From assembly GCA_964036275.1 (NCBI GenBank), contig OZ038440.1, forward strand, positions 9,089,690-9,153,689: a DNA stretch of 64,000 nucleotides. Reading direction: 5' to 3'. Positions within the stretch are counted from its first letter, which is position 1. Every line of letters starts with the position of its first letter. Origin of the DNA: Litoditis marina. Its lineage: Eukaryota > Nematoda > Chromadorea > Rhabditida > Rhabditidae. Of the stretch, positions 1 to 13,687 are shown in pieces. The position numbers and the translations under genes are program-made. The notes beneath the pieces were generated by a model, which was not told the origin of the DNA, did not search any database, and saw only the letters and a list, made by a program, of their open reading frames with translations.

Positions 1-3000
1 GCTAAGTCTGACACATTGATAAAGACTGTCACTACGTGAGATTTTGCTGGACGCGTGAGACCCAGACAAAAATCAAGAACGTTCTAGAGTATAGTTGTGA
101 GAGGTTCTACTTTCTAATTTTGTTTGAACTAAATCTAAATTATGGTAGGGGTTCAAACACTTCAACTTCAACTCTATAAAAGGTGTAGATGATCGCAAAA
201 CACAATAGTTCATGTAAACTAGTTACTCACTATATTTGATGGTTGACAAAGTGAGAAAAACGTGTTCAAGTTGCAGTTGCAGATAGAAACGTGCAAAATA
301 GCGTGTTCTTGCATAAGGACCTACGTGACTTGGAGACTTACCCTAATTAGTCTGTGAACATACTCTATAACTCATCGCATATAATATAATTGTTTAGTCA
401 CGTTTGAACATATGACACATTTCACATTTCACGGGAAAACTACGGAAAGTTTTAAAAATTTGAGACAAAGGGGGTATAGTCACCCTACTATGTGGTACAA
501 TGTAATATACTATTTAACAGAGTTAGATAATTGAGGCGTGGATTGTACTGAAATGTTCTGTAAAACAGTAGCTATCTGCTTCACAGTAGTAACCGAACAC
601 TGTTAAAGGATATAATAATAATTTGACAGACGTGTGAATTAGACAAATAGAAGCGCGATTTCCTACGCAAATAAAAGAGAAGGCAAACAGACAGCCTGAC
701 TTAATGATTTTCATTTTGGTGGTCCGACCCCCGTATCCTAATTTAGAGACAATCACAAGATCGAATAAATAAAACAATATGCCCGTTTTTCTGTATTCTC
801 ATGTCTGGTGACGGAAAATGATGGGAGTTTGATTTCATTCAAATGAGGGAGTTACAAAAACGTGAATGACGAAGATGATATAGGTTACTAACTGTGAAAT
901 CATGTTGCGGGTGAAAAGGTTGCGCACACTTTCAAAAATTTAAGTTTAAATGATTAAAACTAAACTCAAGATTTGATAGATTCAAGTGTAATGAATAAAT
1001 GACGATAGCAAGCCCCCATACATGGTTACGAACTTTTAAAACATGTTCTGAATTTCTATTCGGAGCGCACCATCTATTGTTTTGGAGATTCCGACTTTGT
1101 TTCTCCTCAAATTATTTGAGTTTGCTGAACTCGAAACAGGTTGATGTATATTATTGTGAAATTTGACAATCTCTGAACATAGACACATGAGAATGTGCTA
1201 ATATAAGTAATGAGATAGACATAGTGGATGAATTAGTCATCAGTGAATAGATGGATTAGAAGTAATGGAGAAAGATTCTGGGTAATAACCCAACTTTCCC
1301 AGCATGTCCAGTCTTTTATGTACAAAAACGTGAAGAATATGATAAAGTACCAACAATTTGAATCAGCACCAACGCAACAGTCCTGGACCATCTGGTTACA
1401 ATCTCGGAAAAATAAAACTTTTTTGTTCTCGAAGTTTTCATTCTCGATTTTCATTCTTAGATTGTTCCGAAAAATATGTAAATCGAAAAAAGATGTGTCC
1501 GAATTCTCATTAAAAAGTTCGAAAAGTTCAGAAATGTTTACTCATTTTCAAGATTGCAGTTCTCTTTCCCAACAAATAACATGGAATCAGATGCTGTTTT
1601 GTGTAGTATCACTAACTTCACACACACCCCATCTGATTCGATTCATGAGAATTTGGTGACTTTTCAGTAAACAAGCCACAATTTTTATCGATTTTTTTCG
1701 CTAGGGTTTTCAGAAAAAAATTTAATCTAGTAGTTTAGGATCAAATCATTCTTGTAGTTTGATCTCAACATATGCCCGAGCTCACGAGTTCCGAGCGAAC
1801 AGCAACCGAATTAAACTACAAACACAGCGAGATAGGGAAACATACACCGTATTGTTTTGCTTTGAGAACACCGAAACCTATCATTTTTTCTAGAAAAACA
1901 ATGACGTTCCGTGGAAAACAGCAATAAATGCAAGCTGATGCCCAGAAAACTGTCGTAAAAAGAATGTGAATGGCTGTTTACGTCTATTCTGCAAAGAAGA
2001 TCTTTTGTTTACGAGATTTACAAAGAATCGCTATATCATAACATACTTCGATGGCATTTTGTGTAACGTTGTGTCATAGTTGTCTTTATAATTTTGATTC
2101 AGATGCTCAGACAGAAATAGATATCATAACTCTTCTATCTTTGCACGCTCAATCTTCTTTCGTGTTGATATGCATCCAATTACCATAACTAATAGGCATT
2201 TGGCTGCGGATTAAGATGGTTCAAAAGTTCAGAAAAACACTAACTAAGAAAAAGAGTACACTACTAGAAAAACATGTATCTGTAGACTGTTTCACGTGAT
2301 GGTTTCATTACTGAGTTCAAGGCTCACCGCAGAGTTTTCGTGTGAAAAAGGATAATATAGTTAATATTATAAAGCCTCGTTAGATACTTATAATTCGAAT
2401 CAAACTCTGAAAGGCTGCAAACTCTCGAAGCTAGGTCCGCAGTCCTGCACGTTTATCAGTGAAATAGACAAAATTTAGATTTTGAGCTAGGCCTGTCTTA
2501 TAAGAATATAGAAATTTCCATGGCAAAAACTGTTGACAGACAAAAAAACGAGAATTTAAAGTTGTGGGCTATAAACTGCTATTTGGACTCACGTGAGCAT
2601 TGCTTGCTCCTAACGAAATTAGGATGTTCTCTAAACGAAAGGTTCAAGGATTGATTCATGCAGTCTCTGCAGAGCAAAAAAGGCGAATCGAGCGAGTGGC
2701 TCTGAAAAGTATAATACTGTATTGTAGCGATTTCAGACTATTGTAAGACTTTGACGCATTTGTTTCCATATTTTTCTTATTCCGAACATTTTACTAACGG
2801 CAACCGTTGTTATGTAACATAGTTTTATATCTGAAGTCGAAAAGTTCTAAAGTTCTTGCCTAGTTTGCCATACGCGCTCACTTTTCATTTATGATGATTG
2901 ACCGTCGATGAACTACTACAAGCTTACATCACACATAATGATAGTAATAAACTAATGCTGAAATATTCAGTCATGTAAACTAAGATACTGGATATGTGTA

Positions 3001-5570
3001 TAAACTATAAACGCTTGTTTTTCGATGAATCGAAAATTGACCCATTGTTAAGTAGGGATTGTAGTTATGAAGTTTTCTCATTTAGCTCGAGCTTTCAACC
3101 GGTTGTGAAATTTGAAAATGAGATTCGTCGTGCTATTCTCGAGAACAAACTGATACACAAGGTTTAGTGGCATTCGCAAAACATCTTACCGAAACCTCTG
3201 GAAAAGGCATTCTATACCACCTCAAAGAGATCAGTTGACTAGGTTGACATTTTAAATATTATGTCATTCTGTAAGTTAGTTATTGTAACTCAATCCAATT
3301 AGAAAAATATAGAAAGCCTGCGTCAAGGAATCATTCGAGCTGATAAAATCGTCTGCCCTCGGAATCTCGTTGAAGTGTGGGAAGAAGCCAGTTTCGCTCA
3401 AATGATTCATTTAAAGTTCACTGAGACCAATTGAGCGAAATAATCCCATAGGGTTTAAATTATCGTCATAACGAGTCATTAGTTCTAAAAATTATTAGAA
3501 AACAATAATTCTGAAAGATGTTTCGATAAATAGAAATTGACCTAGAATGGAAGGAAAATATCGCGAGGCATCAGAAAAAATTTCAGGTTGTGTGGTGTAG
3601 AAAGGCGTACACATGTATTTATACCTTATATATATATTTCAAAGTAGTTGGGTCTTCAACTTTTGAAAATTATCGAGATTTCGGTTTCTTCAGCTGACGC
3701 GAAAGATGATAATTACTTGCCCAGTTCATATAATAGATTAATTATGCATAGTTTTTCATTAATTCGTTACGTAGAGCTTGTACTGAGAAATGAAAAAACG
3801 AAAAAGTCAAAGATCGAGTAGCAATACAGAATATCAGTCAACTTGTAGTTGTGCAACCTGTCTATAATTGCTAAACTATTCCCATGTGCCTTGCCTCACG
3901 TGCCGGTAACACGTGAAAAGTGATTAAAGTTGGCCAGATTGATAGATTTTACTCTAACATGGTTAGTATTGGACGAGAGCTCGATGAAGAATACGGAGCT
4001 GTCACTGTGTGATACGAAGCAAACAATATTGACCCAAACGTCGAAACTGAGAAAATCTAACTTTTTCTCAGAACTACTCTTTGATGAATCATCAATGTAC
4101 CATCGAACGAATTCAATGTGTATAGAAAAACTGACATCTACTAGGTGGTTACAGCATAACTTGAGAAGCAAGTGTGACTAACAGTCGAACCTAGAGCTAC
4201 TAGTTCGGTTGAAGCATCAACAAATAAGCTTTTCGAAGAACATCCAATTTTATTAAACCGTTTCTTAGTAATCGTCTTCATACAGATGATTTTTTTGACT
4301 CAAAAACTTTAATTGCCTGAATATAGCGCAAACCTGGTATTACAGATGAACGTAGTTCCAGAGTGCTTGAAACGGACAAAGATTGACATCTATTGACAGA
4401 GTGCACTGTTAACTTTTTCGATCAGCTCAAACATGATGATTTTATCTGTTGATATCGCAGAGATAGCCGTTCAACGAAGGTTTCTGTTAGTCACGTTCGA
4501 TGCGAAGTAGATTCCATTCCAACACTACATCAAGTACACGTGCCCACGTGAGAGGAAAGATTCCGACGTTCACGTCAACTATTTGTTAGGGATTGCGCAT
4601 AAGGAAGAGAAGTGCAAGACAACATTCAAACTGAATTCAGTCGTTCATGTGCGATTCTCGGAAACACGTGAAATGCGCTTCTGTCTCGATTGAATCTAAA
4701 AGTAGCAGGATCAAAGCAGGATGAAAACCGGATATATAATCCCGCCGTCACAGGACTTATGAAGAGGAACAAAATGTCAATCTCACAAAGATTTACGTGT
4801 TATCCGATAGATTAGACGGCATCGTAATGTGTAGCTCAATTTCTACTGTGTATGAGCACTTGATCGTTTTAACGAAAATAATTTGATACAACTTCTGCGT
4901 ACAGACAGATGGCTAACAAAAGCGCTATTTGAAATCTTGCTTGCTGGTTCGTATATTTATAGTTGACTATTTTTCAGTTGAAAGTTTTCGGTGCATGAAA
5001 ACTGTGCTTTGATTGTGTGCCTAAATAAGAAACATAGATGAATAAAACCAAAAATAGAATCCGATCCATTACGAGTATGACATAATTCCAAAAATGCTAG
5101 CCCACAGTGACGTAGCTCGGCCCATTCACCCCCTATTCAAGTTCTAATTGGTTGTGTTCGAAAAATTGCTGTCAATTGAGTATCGTGTGCCAAAATAGAG
5201 TGGTTGTTGCTCTTTGTAAATAATTGAGGAAACAAAAAGTTATTAGTCCATAGCTCGGGTTGTTTCTGCTGGTACACGTGTACTCACTGTCAAAATGGCT
5301 ACTATATCTACAGAAACTAAGTAGCGCGCTACACGGAAGAAAGCTAGCTAGATGCTCAGAAATAGGGTCAGAAAGGGATGATAGGACTGAAAAAAGGTAA
5401 AATCTTCATCGCAACTGGTTTTTGCATAGTTTTTATATGATCAATCATACTTTCATGTTTCTAAACAACAAAAACACACTGGAACTAGACCAAAAGAACT
5501 TGCAAGCGCGGAAGGAAACAAATTGTTGTGCCACAAGTCAACACAACATAGGAAACCTGGGACTACAGGT
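1..5570. other. No gene recognised
   Basis: AT-rich sequence with stops in all frames. The longest open stretch (1243-1659, plus) looks like chance: no domain and random composition. Contains one TTGTAGTTTGATC repeat (1754-1852) and many CACGTG words. Confidence 0.6.
1754..1852 (+). repeat. TTGTAGTTTGATCTC repeat, copy 1
   Basis: TTGTAGTTTGATCTCAACAT, then AATTAAACTACAAACACAGC and GAGATAGGGAAACATACACC. Related copies are at 12118 (reverse), 44512, 49194 and 58389, with a lone end at 7437. Confidence 0.6.
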
Positions 5571-5574
5571 AAAC

Positions 5575-6395
5575 TCGTAGTAAACTAGTAGTAGTAGTAA
5601 AGGAGGAGTACTCTCGTAGTAGAGTAGGGGTATCCTGGTAGAAAACTAGTAGTAAATACGGACGTCAAATTAAAAAATGCATTTTGGCAGTGTGAAACTA
5701 GTCTTTTTACGTTACATTATCTCCACAGAATTTACATCACAGTGATTTGTAGGCATTATGAGCAGCATTATAGACAGTTAGTAGTAACTTACTCGTAGGC
5801 TAGTAGTAACTTACTCGTAGGCTAGTAGAAACCTGTAGTACGCTAACTAGGCAGGAAAGTGTTGAACATTCATAATATGGGAAAATTTCTATCGAATTAG
5901 TGCTACTGTAGAACGGGCTTAAGTATAAGGTTTTTTGTTAGGGATCGTGGCGCATTCACGTTATTCCATAGTGAGCGCTGAACAGTGAAGCGCGCCTGTA
6001 ATCGTATACGATTGTGGCGCGCCTTCAGACATCAGCAGCGTGGCGCAGTGGTAAGTGTCTCGCTTCAGAAGCGAGAGCTCGAGAGTTCGAGTCCCGGATG
6101 GTGCAAAACATGGTAAACAGCAGAGTAATGCAATAGAGGATAACGTAACTACTTATAGAAGATATATGATCCTAAAAAATATAATTTTTTTCATTTTATT
6201 TTTTATTTTTCAAAATTGACTTTTACCACAGATAAACTAGTAGCTCACTACCATCTCACTAGTAGTTAGGTAGGAGTAGAACTATAGTTTAACTCCTCTC
6301 CTACGCCTACATTACTACAAGAAAACTAGTAGTTTTCTAGTAGTAGAATAGGGATGGGGTAGGAGTTCACTAGTAGTTTACTTGTCGTTATAGAA
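5575..6395. repeat. TAGTAG-rich element with inverted flanks around the tRNA-like core
   Basis: GTAAACTCGTAGTAAACTAG motifs start at about 5570. A 25-base unit (CTTACTCGTAGGCTAGTAG) is tandem at 5788-5830. The right side, 6230-6390, carries ACTAGTAGTTT in the opposite sense and ends CACTAGTAGTTTAC. The core 5936-6110 is GC-richer, with a near-perfect GCGCGCC hairpin at 5985-6025 and the tRNA-like sequence. The whole looks like one mobile element of about 0.8 kb. Confidence 0.55.
6033..6105 (+). tRNA. tRNA-like sequence (probable pseudogene or SINE head), anticodon loop TTCAGAA
   Basis: An A-box (TGGCGCAGTGGTAAG) and a B-box (GTTCGAGTCC) are present. A perfect five-pair anticodon stem CTCGC/GCGAG encloses TTCAGAA (anticodon CAG, Leu if functional). 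Six of seven acceptor pairs form between GCAGCGT and ATGGTGC. The T stem pairs poorly, and a leucine tRNA should have a long variable arm, which is absent. It is more likely a tRNA-derived element than a working tRNA. It lies in the middle of a TAGTAG-rich repeat. Confidence 0.45.
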
Positions 6396-6399
6396 TCAC

Positions 6400-9300
6400 T
6401 GTGAATAGAGAGCAGGTTGAAAAGAGATTCAATTCAGCGGGCGATTGGGGGAAATGTTTGATGATTTCCGTCGGACGAAAAATATAAATATACAACGCCG
6501 GAAAATGATGTTTGAACTTTGGAGAGGAAATTAATCAGGCTAACTAGTGGATAGACATACACATAGACATGATGCGAGAAAGTTGGTTGTTTGAACGAAT
6601 CATGTTTATCCAGAAAGTATTTCGAAGTTATGTTTCACGCTGAAATGAATATAGGGAATGCCAAATTTATAATATTCTGTCTCTCGCCGGAATCGCACCG
6701 AACTTTGGAACCCAATACATGTGTGCGTACACAGCGCAAAAACTGAGGTATACAGTACCCTCCCGTCTTTCCGTTGCCGAAGACTATACATGAACAGCAT
6801 ATTTGCACTGTACTGATATCGCCCAATTATAGTAACCAATATCAGTGAAATATGGAGGAAACACACCGGTTAACAGAACGTGTATAACCGAAACACCACA
6901 TGTGTCGAGACATACAGTAGTCTGCTGATATTAGTTAGAGAGAAAGAGAGACAGTGAACATTGTTTGGTATAATTTCAAATGTTTTCAAATGTAACATTT
7001 ATTCAATTGAGCTGAATACTGACTCCTCATAGTGTGAATAATCATCGAACCTCTGTGCCAAGTGAGAGTTCAGAGCACTCAATAACAAGAATTATCCGAG
7101 ATAAAGCTAGGAAATATGCTACGTAATGCTGTAGACAAAACCATAGAATTATGAAATAAACTTATGGCTATAAAACACCAAGGGCTGTATCTGTATTTTT
7201 ATTTTACTACACATAGTCACCTTCTAAGATTGTGAATTCCGTGTAGACAGGGAAGGAGGGTGCACAAGTTTGAGAATTGGTTATTAGGAAGATTCGGTTA
7301 CGAGAAGTAGTTATAGCTGGGGTATCAGGTGACAACAACTGCCATATGCAACAGATTGGATCAGAAGGAAACACAGCCTGAAACTATCAAGGGGCTGCCC
7401 AAGGGAAGGCCTCACAAGTTGGACAATTCTATTGCGTTTGTAGTTTGATCTCAAGCGTTCCGGTGTAAATTGAGCTACATTGTTACCCACATTGAGCTAC
7501 GGCTCAGTCACGGCTTTTCTCCATATAGTGGGTTTTTAGGGGAAATATTCGTAAAGGTTCAGATTCATGATGTGTTCCTTGCAGTTAACCAGATTCCCAC
7601 CACTCACGTGATTCGTCTCACGTGACTTTCTCCACGTAGAAACTAGGTGAAAAAAGTAATTTTAGTCTTCGCATTCGTTTAAAATTATTAAAAAATATAT
7701 CAGGATTCGTGAAACCACTACTTTTTTTGAGCAAGCTCAGCTAAATATAAAAATGAGAACGAATTGTAAATATTCCGAATGAGGCCACTTCGCTTCCGTG
7801 GCGAACCAAAGTAGACAGGAATACAGATGAAGTATGGTTGGTGTTTGCTAATTTGTCTCTCAGCGCCAACATACTTGAGGCCGGGGCTCTCGCACTTCAC
7901 AAAACCATGTCACATCATGATCACCGCAGGATTGGTAATGCAAACGGCAGATTTATCTATTGGAGGGTTATCATCTGTAACTCGTCCATCGAAAAAATTC
8001 TGAGTAAACTAAGTAGCAAAGGTATGTAGTGGTCCTCTTTGAGGCCATGTGCAGAAAAACCCCGTGCCCTGATCCTATTCTGCGTCTCTGTTGCTGTTCC
8101 AACACCACATCCCATAAATAGTATCGTGATGGGGTGTAGAAACCATTGAATAGTGCATCTCCAAGAGATGCAGGTCGGGAATTGCTGTTTGGGATACTAA
8201 TACACACCGCTTATGGTAAGTTAGTGGTCCGTTTCTCTTTTATTTCATGATGATGTGGTATCGTGTTCATGCGGTCAGGTTGTGACGAAATTATGACTTA
8301 TGACGAACTTGAAAAAAGTGAGTCAGATTACCACGGTCAAAATTCATCAAGCTAGTTGTGAATATTGAGTTGTATGAAAAGGTAAGTGTAAAACGTATTA
8401 GTTGAGCAGCAGATTGAGTTATGTACCAATATAATGCTAAGCTAATGTGAGTTCCCCTACTTAGAACATAGCTATAATATCAGGTTGAGGTAGAAAAACA
8501 TCAGCATACGAACTTCGTTTTGTGATGTATCTTGTTTTTGTTCGAACTGATTCTCTGAAAGTGAATCTGGCTTCTGATAGGATTAAAGTGGACTCTGATG
8601 AAAATTATCCTCTTCTTTTTTGTGGTTATCTTCTGATAAAACAACACACGTTCATCATAGAATTTGGTAGTCATGAAAGGGAATCGAACAGAAATGAACT
8701 GGCTCGCCTGTTATTTTCACTCTATTGTCTGAAATATGTACAGTTGGTTGTCTAAGCTCTGTTTGTGCTTATAACACTTAGTTTTGATCAAAAATCATAG
8801 GATCACAAGATAAACTACTTAAAATGGTATTATCAAGCACAGGAAGTGTGGGATAAGCTATGTTGTCCCTGACTGAACAAGACAAAACAAGTTCTTGTTA
8901 TTCTCGTGCATAAAAGGAACTCATATGACATCCAATACAGTGTAGTTATGAAGGTGAGAAATTGTGAGGGTGAGAATTTTGGAGTCTCATGTACAGACAA
9001 AATACTTTTCGAGGAAGTCACGCGTATCGTGAGAACTATACCAACGTTCCCAGCATTATTTTTCATTCATTAAATGGGGAAAGATGGAATCAAAAAGTTG
9101 ACTATGCACGAAACAGCGAACTTCACTCACATTTTCAACTTTACGAGCGTGTGAAATGGAACACGAAATGAAATGTGTTCTATGAGCATCTAGCACAAAC
9201 TTCAAAATAGCCGAAATATATGGTAAATTGAGTTTACCCTTCCCTTAATCGACTGAAAGTAGAGAGGAAATGGAAGTCTGAAAGACGCTCAGGTTTAGTG

Positions 9301-9480
9301 GGGCGCCAATGTAGTCCCAAATCGAGTTGCAACCCAATTGAGAACTTCCAAGCGAATTCCAGCTGAATTATTCAAATAAAGTAGTTGGCAGACATTCTTG
9401 GGTCTGATTGCGGCGACAAAACGAAAACAACGAAAAGATAGGAGAAACTTGAACGTCATTCTAAACTCGAAATTCAGGAA
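6400..9480. other. No gene recognised; one SINE fragment
   Basis: Holds the minus-strand SINE fragment (6645-6785) and a lone TTGTAGTTTGATCTC end at 7437. Open stretches at 7718-8207 and 8522-8755 show no recognisable protein features. Confidence 0.55.
6645..6785 (-). mobile_element. tRNA-derived SINE, copy 4 (internally deleted, minus strand)
   Basis: The reverse complement gives CGGCAACGGAAAGACGGGAG, TACTGTATACCTCAG, GCTGTGTACGCACACATG, then directly ATTCCGGCGAGAGACAG and AAATTTGGCATTCCCTAT. The A-box and the start of the B-box are missing, so this copy is dead. Confidence 0.7.
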
Positions 9481-9487
9481 AAGAAAT

Positions 9488-9815
9488 GAAATTTTTCAGC
9501 AGTGATAGGTGGCGCGGCGCCCACAAGCAGCCAGCCGGCCATTATGAACATAGACAGAAAATAAAAACAATGATATCCAACCATCTTTTCTTGGGTTTCT
9601 AAACCTAATTTTATCGCACAAAAAGTAGTTTTAATTACTCCCCGATTATGTGGTAACATTTTGCACACAAAATAAGTGCCAAAAACTCAAAATAACCACT
9701 TTTTGGATTTTTATTTGTAATGAAAATCAGAATACTGACAAGCTCCCAGATCAGTAGTCGCCTGCAATGTAGGTGCGCTCGGCCAGCATGACTGACTGCT
9801 ATCGATAATGACGTG
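9488..9815 (-). repeat. Dispersed ~320-bp repeat, minus-strand copy
   Basis: It shares in reverse order the blocks of 39200-39510: GGTGGCGCGGCGC, CAGCCGGCCAT, TTTTATCGCACAAAAAGTAG, TTTTAATTACTCCCCGATTA, ATAACCACTTTTTGGAT, TTGCAATGTAGG-like, CGGCCAGCATGACTGACTGC. No coding sense. Confidence 0.75.
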
Positions 9816-12117
9816 CCGAGTGAAAAATACACTTAAAATCGTTCGATACTGATTGACTATTTGTGGGGTTATCAGGCAACTGTGCGTACCTCCACTGTTC
9901 AATTTTTGACGGGTTAGTTCAGTTGCGCGCAAACCAGTATTCTCTACTGATGTCAAAAGTATGATGATCACCGCCTTGTAACCAAGGGAATAAATCAATA
10001 CAAAATACGGAATATTTCAAGTAGTTTTTACCGCCTTTTCTCAGCTCTCACATACAGATCTCACTTCTCTTGTCTTTTCTTGAATGTATGCGGCCAGTTC
10101 AAAGGCCAACCATAGAGTAGGCTCGGCGAGAAATGTGTATTTTCGCAGATCCGAGCTAATATTTGGCTAAAAGTCTGGCCACATTGTAGTTCTCTGGGTG
10201 GTCTTGATCTGAGTGACTTGTTCTCACTAATATTGTAATTTTATAAAGTTGCAGTAACCCAGCTAATATGAAGGACAGTAAACACGGTAAATATCAATAT
10301 CCGGAGACATGAAAAAATATCACGCAGTTGAAGTTTCGGTTCCGGAGACAAGTCTACAGTAAACTTGACTTCAAAAGTACAGAGGAATAAATGTACTTGT
10401 AGGGTCCGGCTTCTTATTGGACGACGACTCATCATTCCATAACCACAACCCATCAAATCGGTGATAAAACAAATAAACCATCTTCTAATCTAAATAATCT
10501 CGAAATTTTAAAGCCTAGAATCTTGAAATAATGTTTAGCGAGAGAAAACCACCCGTGAAGTATGATGGGGTGAGGATTGTCTCATATTATTTAGAGATGC
10601 ATAGCTGGTGTTCAGTGATGATCATACATCATACGTATTACGAACGAGCGGTCTATGCTCATTATGTTGAGTAAAAAATAGTGAGTAGAGTAAGTGTGTT
10701 TACGCGTCATAAAATCAACTGATGTCGTATTGCAACCTATCTAAAAATATCTTAACAACACTTTTAAATGAACGCGGGAATAGAAGTTGGCTTCCAATAG
10801 TTTCGCAGTAAAACTGAAAACTGCTCATTGTAAATGTTTTATAAAAATGTAATAGAAAATTAGTGTTTAGCCAAAAAACAAGATTCTTGTTCTCGTAAAA
10901 ATTCTATGATTGAGTTCGGTGCTTAGTGAAAGTCTCGAAATAGTTGCGACTCTGATGCTGAGTTCTTACACGATTTGCTTGTCATTAGTTAAATTCACAT
11001 GTAGGCCCATAAAGCCCGTGAAGCTCATCATTTTTTTGTGATGTTTTGATCGATCACACATGTTGTTACTGTTGTGATAAAACTAACCGAAATCAAGGCT
11101 CTGATCACAAAATAGTGTGTTTGTCGGTGGAAAAATCGTAATTTCATAATTCGAGGAACTGAGATAACATATTGGAATGAATATCCGCCGCTCTAGTCCG
11201 ATTGCCGCGAGCCAACGTTTACATTAATTGGTCGTGTGTTTTGCAGTCGCGTTCCGGGAAAATAAAATTTGCCCAACAATTTCAATTAACCAACTGCCAA
11301 TTCTGCGGAGTGGGCGGAAAATAGCCGGAGAATACATAGAAGAACAATTTACGCGGATGTTTACAGGAAACACATAAACTTTTATGATGAAAAAGAGTAT
11401 TAGAAACGAATGGCGACTTACAAGGTTGCTACATGGTTGGTAGACATACTCCTCAACTTTCACCATTACGAACTTCAAAGCTGCAACTGCCGTGTATAGC
11501 ATACTAAATTTCAGCACCGGAAGGTCAAGAAGTTATGCTTAACAACAACATGAGCAACCCTATGACAAAATGTTCCAAGCAGTTCGTTCAACGCATATAA
11601 CTGAATGGTTTTACAAAAGTGTCTATAAAGTGTCTAGGAAAATGTCACAGTAGATCATTTTAAAGATGTAGTTTCCAAAGAAGAAAAATTATGATTCGGT
11701 TATTGCTAACACTAGTACTAGCCTGAGAAAGCTGATTAGGGGCTCCACTATGTATGTTAATGTTTCATACATACGTGTTTGAAAAGTTGTGTTCCTCGCT
11801 CGAAACTATTTCGGAGGTGCCCGAGGGGTAGATTATTGGCAGTCTAACATATTCAGGTAATACTTCCGGGTGATGTCCGAGTTTGACTGGAATGAATTTA
11901 GGTCTGAGGGATAGCTGTCCATTTTTGTGTGCCGCCTAAATAATGCGGTTGTCGGTGCTCAAATTACGCCCTGGCTCATGTCACTTTAGACAACTCGCCC
12001 GTATAATGAACGCTCTGCTTCAAGTGAAATGTTCCCCTCAAATGAGACCACATGATGTCATAGGGGAAAGAGTATTCTCTAAATGAACATAATAGAATCA
12101 TAGAGTTCACTCTTGTC

Positions 12118-12200
12118 AAAGAAGGCCTGTATGTTGGTTGTTCTATTCCGCTGTGTCCATAGTTTGATCCCGTTGTATTTTGATGGAAAATAGTGATATT
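12118..12200 (-). repeat. TTGTAGTTTGATCTC repeat, copy 2 (right half)
   Basis: The reverse complement reads ATTTTCCATCAAAATACAAC, GGGATCAAACTATGGACACA and GCGGAATAGAACAACCAACA. The left half is absent. Confidence 0.5.
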
Positions 12201-12591
12201 TATATTTCGTCTGTTTCGAGATCAAGCTACAAAAAAATATATATATATTTCGCCTGTTTGAGATCAAGCTGCAAAAATGATATATTCTCTATAGGTGATT
12301 AGAGCGAAAAAGTTCGGAATTGTTGAGAGACACCCAGAGAGGCAACAGAATGAGATTGAAAATTTGTAGAGCTCAGTACTTCCACCAGCCCAAATAACAC
12401 CACTATGAATGTCATTTGAAGAGTCAAGAAAACCGGGTAGTGCTCCTAGAGATAATATACGAAACACTGAGATTAGAAGTTGAGAAAGCTCGCTGAACAC
12501 TTTACTTGACGGGAGGTTAATTACTTGTAAGGGCCTTTTTTGACAACATTTATCTCGTCTTCTTTCTTATACACTTGAAGTTGAGCTCTCC

Positions 12592-12660
12592 CCGTCTCTC
12601 TCTGTTTCTCTCTGTTTCTCTCTCTCTCTCTCTCTCTCTCTCGGTTTTTCTTTCTCTCTT
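12592..12660 (+). repeat. (TC)n microsatellite with pyrimidine-rich flanks
   Basis: A pure (TC) run at about 12618-12642 inside a longer TCTCTGTTTCTC-type stretch. It generates spurious Ser/Leu and Arg/Glu reading frames. Confidence 0.9.
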
Positions 12661-13436
12661 TCTATTTCGCCATTTTGTCGCTTTTTCTTTCTGTTTATGT
12701 CATTTTCCCCACTGTTCTCATGCGTTCTTTTGCTTCTTTCTCTCCATGAACAGGAGTTTATCGGATCAAAAAGAGAGAGATAAACTGACACGGCAACCCA
12801 ACAAGTGTTTTTCAGTGGTCGTGGTGCTTGAACATTCTCAACGAGCTACATCAAAAACCACCTACCGTAGATTATTATAAGTGTTCTCCGACCCAACGGG
12901 AATTGAGAAGTTATAGTCACCAGAAAGTATGTAATAACAAGAATATGTTGCCACCAATGTTTGTTGTCATACAACTTTTTTCCTTAGGAAGTTTTGAGAA
13001 ACATTCAGACCAATCATAGAGTCAAACCTATCTGTGTTGATATTTTCACCACGAATCTCACAGTTTGCGAAAAACATTTATAAAATGTTAAATAATTTTT
13101 TGGAGTCGTGTTTGTTGGTTCACTAAAGTTCCAGAAAAAAAACTGTACAGAAAGATTTTAAAATAGTGAGCAAATCTCATTAACGCAAAGGCACAATTTC
13201 AGGGAAGTCTATTTTTCGCGGTTATTCAAGTTTTTAACATTTAAAAAATCGAACGAGAAGAGAAAAAAGACTGAGAAAGATTGCGAGATTCTTTTCGTGG
13301 AAATGAATGAGCTCTTGCACAGCTCTGTGATCTTTTTCGTGAGGTTACACTGCAAGGTCGCTGAACATTTTCGTCCACGTAAGATGTGAATGATGAACGA
13401 CCAGAACACATAGCAAGATGCAATCAGCGAAGCATG

Positions 13437-13479
13437 TCAACGATTAAAGATGTGAATTCTATTTATCTTTAATCGTTGA
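13437..13479. repeat. Short hairpin, 15-bp perfect stem
   Basis: TCAACGATTAAAGAT at 13437-13451 and ATCTTTAATCGTTGA at 13465-13479 with a 13-base loop. No T-tract or neighbouring gene suggests a terminator. Confidence 0.7.
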
Positions 13480-13666
13480 CTGGAGGGCAGTCAAGGAACA
13501 CCATTTCGTAACGATTTGAAGTGATCTAATAAATCTTGAATCTTTAAATAGAATAGTTCTTCTACACTTGAATCACATGGTTCAATAAATATGTTTATTC
13601 TTATATGAATTTCTGTCTGGAAGTCGAACTCTTACATGTTTACCCCTCGATTGCAGTACATAACGA

Positions 13667-13687
13667 GGGGGGGGGGGGGGGGGGGGG
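13667..13687 (+). repeat. Poly-G tract, 21 bases
   Basis: An uninterrupted run of G on the plus strand. Tracts of this length form G-quadruplexes and are a feature of Caenorhabditis genomes, where they are deletion-prone without the DOG-1/FANCJ helicase. Confidence 0.95.

Noticed and set aside
1243..1659. 138-codon plus-strand open frame
   Set aside because: Low-complexity, F/S/K-rich translation with no motif or splice context, and an overlapping open frame on the other strand; typical of AT-rich non-coding DNA.
6033..6105. Functional tRNA-Leu(CAG)
   Set aside because: Poor T stem and no long variable arm; kept only as a tRNA-like element.
12567..12880. Ser/Leu-rich and Arg/Glu-rich open frames
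   Set aside because: Produced by the (TC)n microsatellite.
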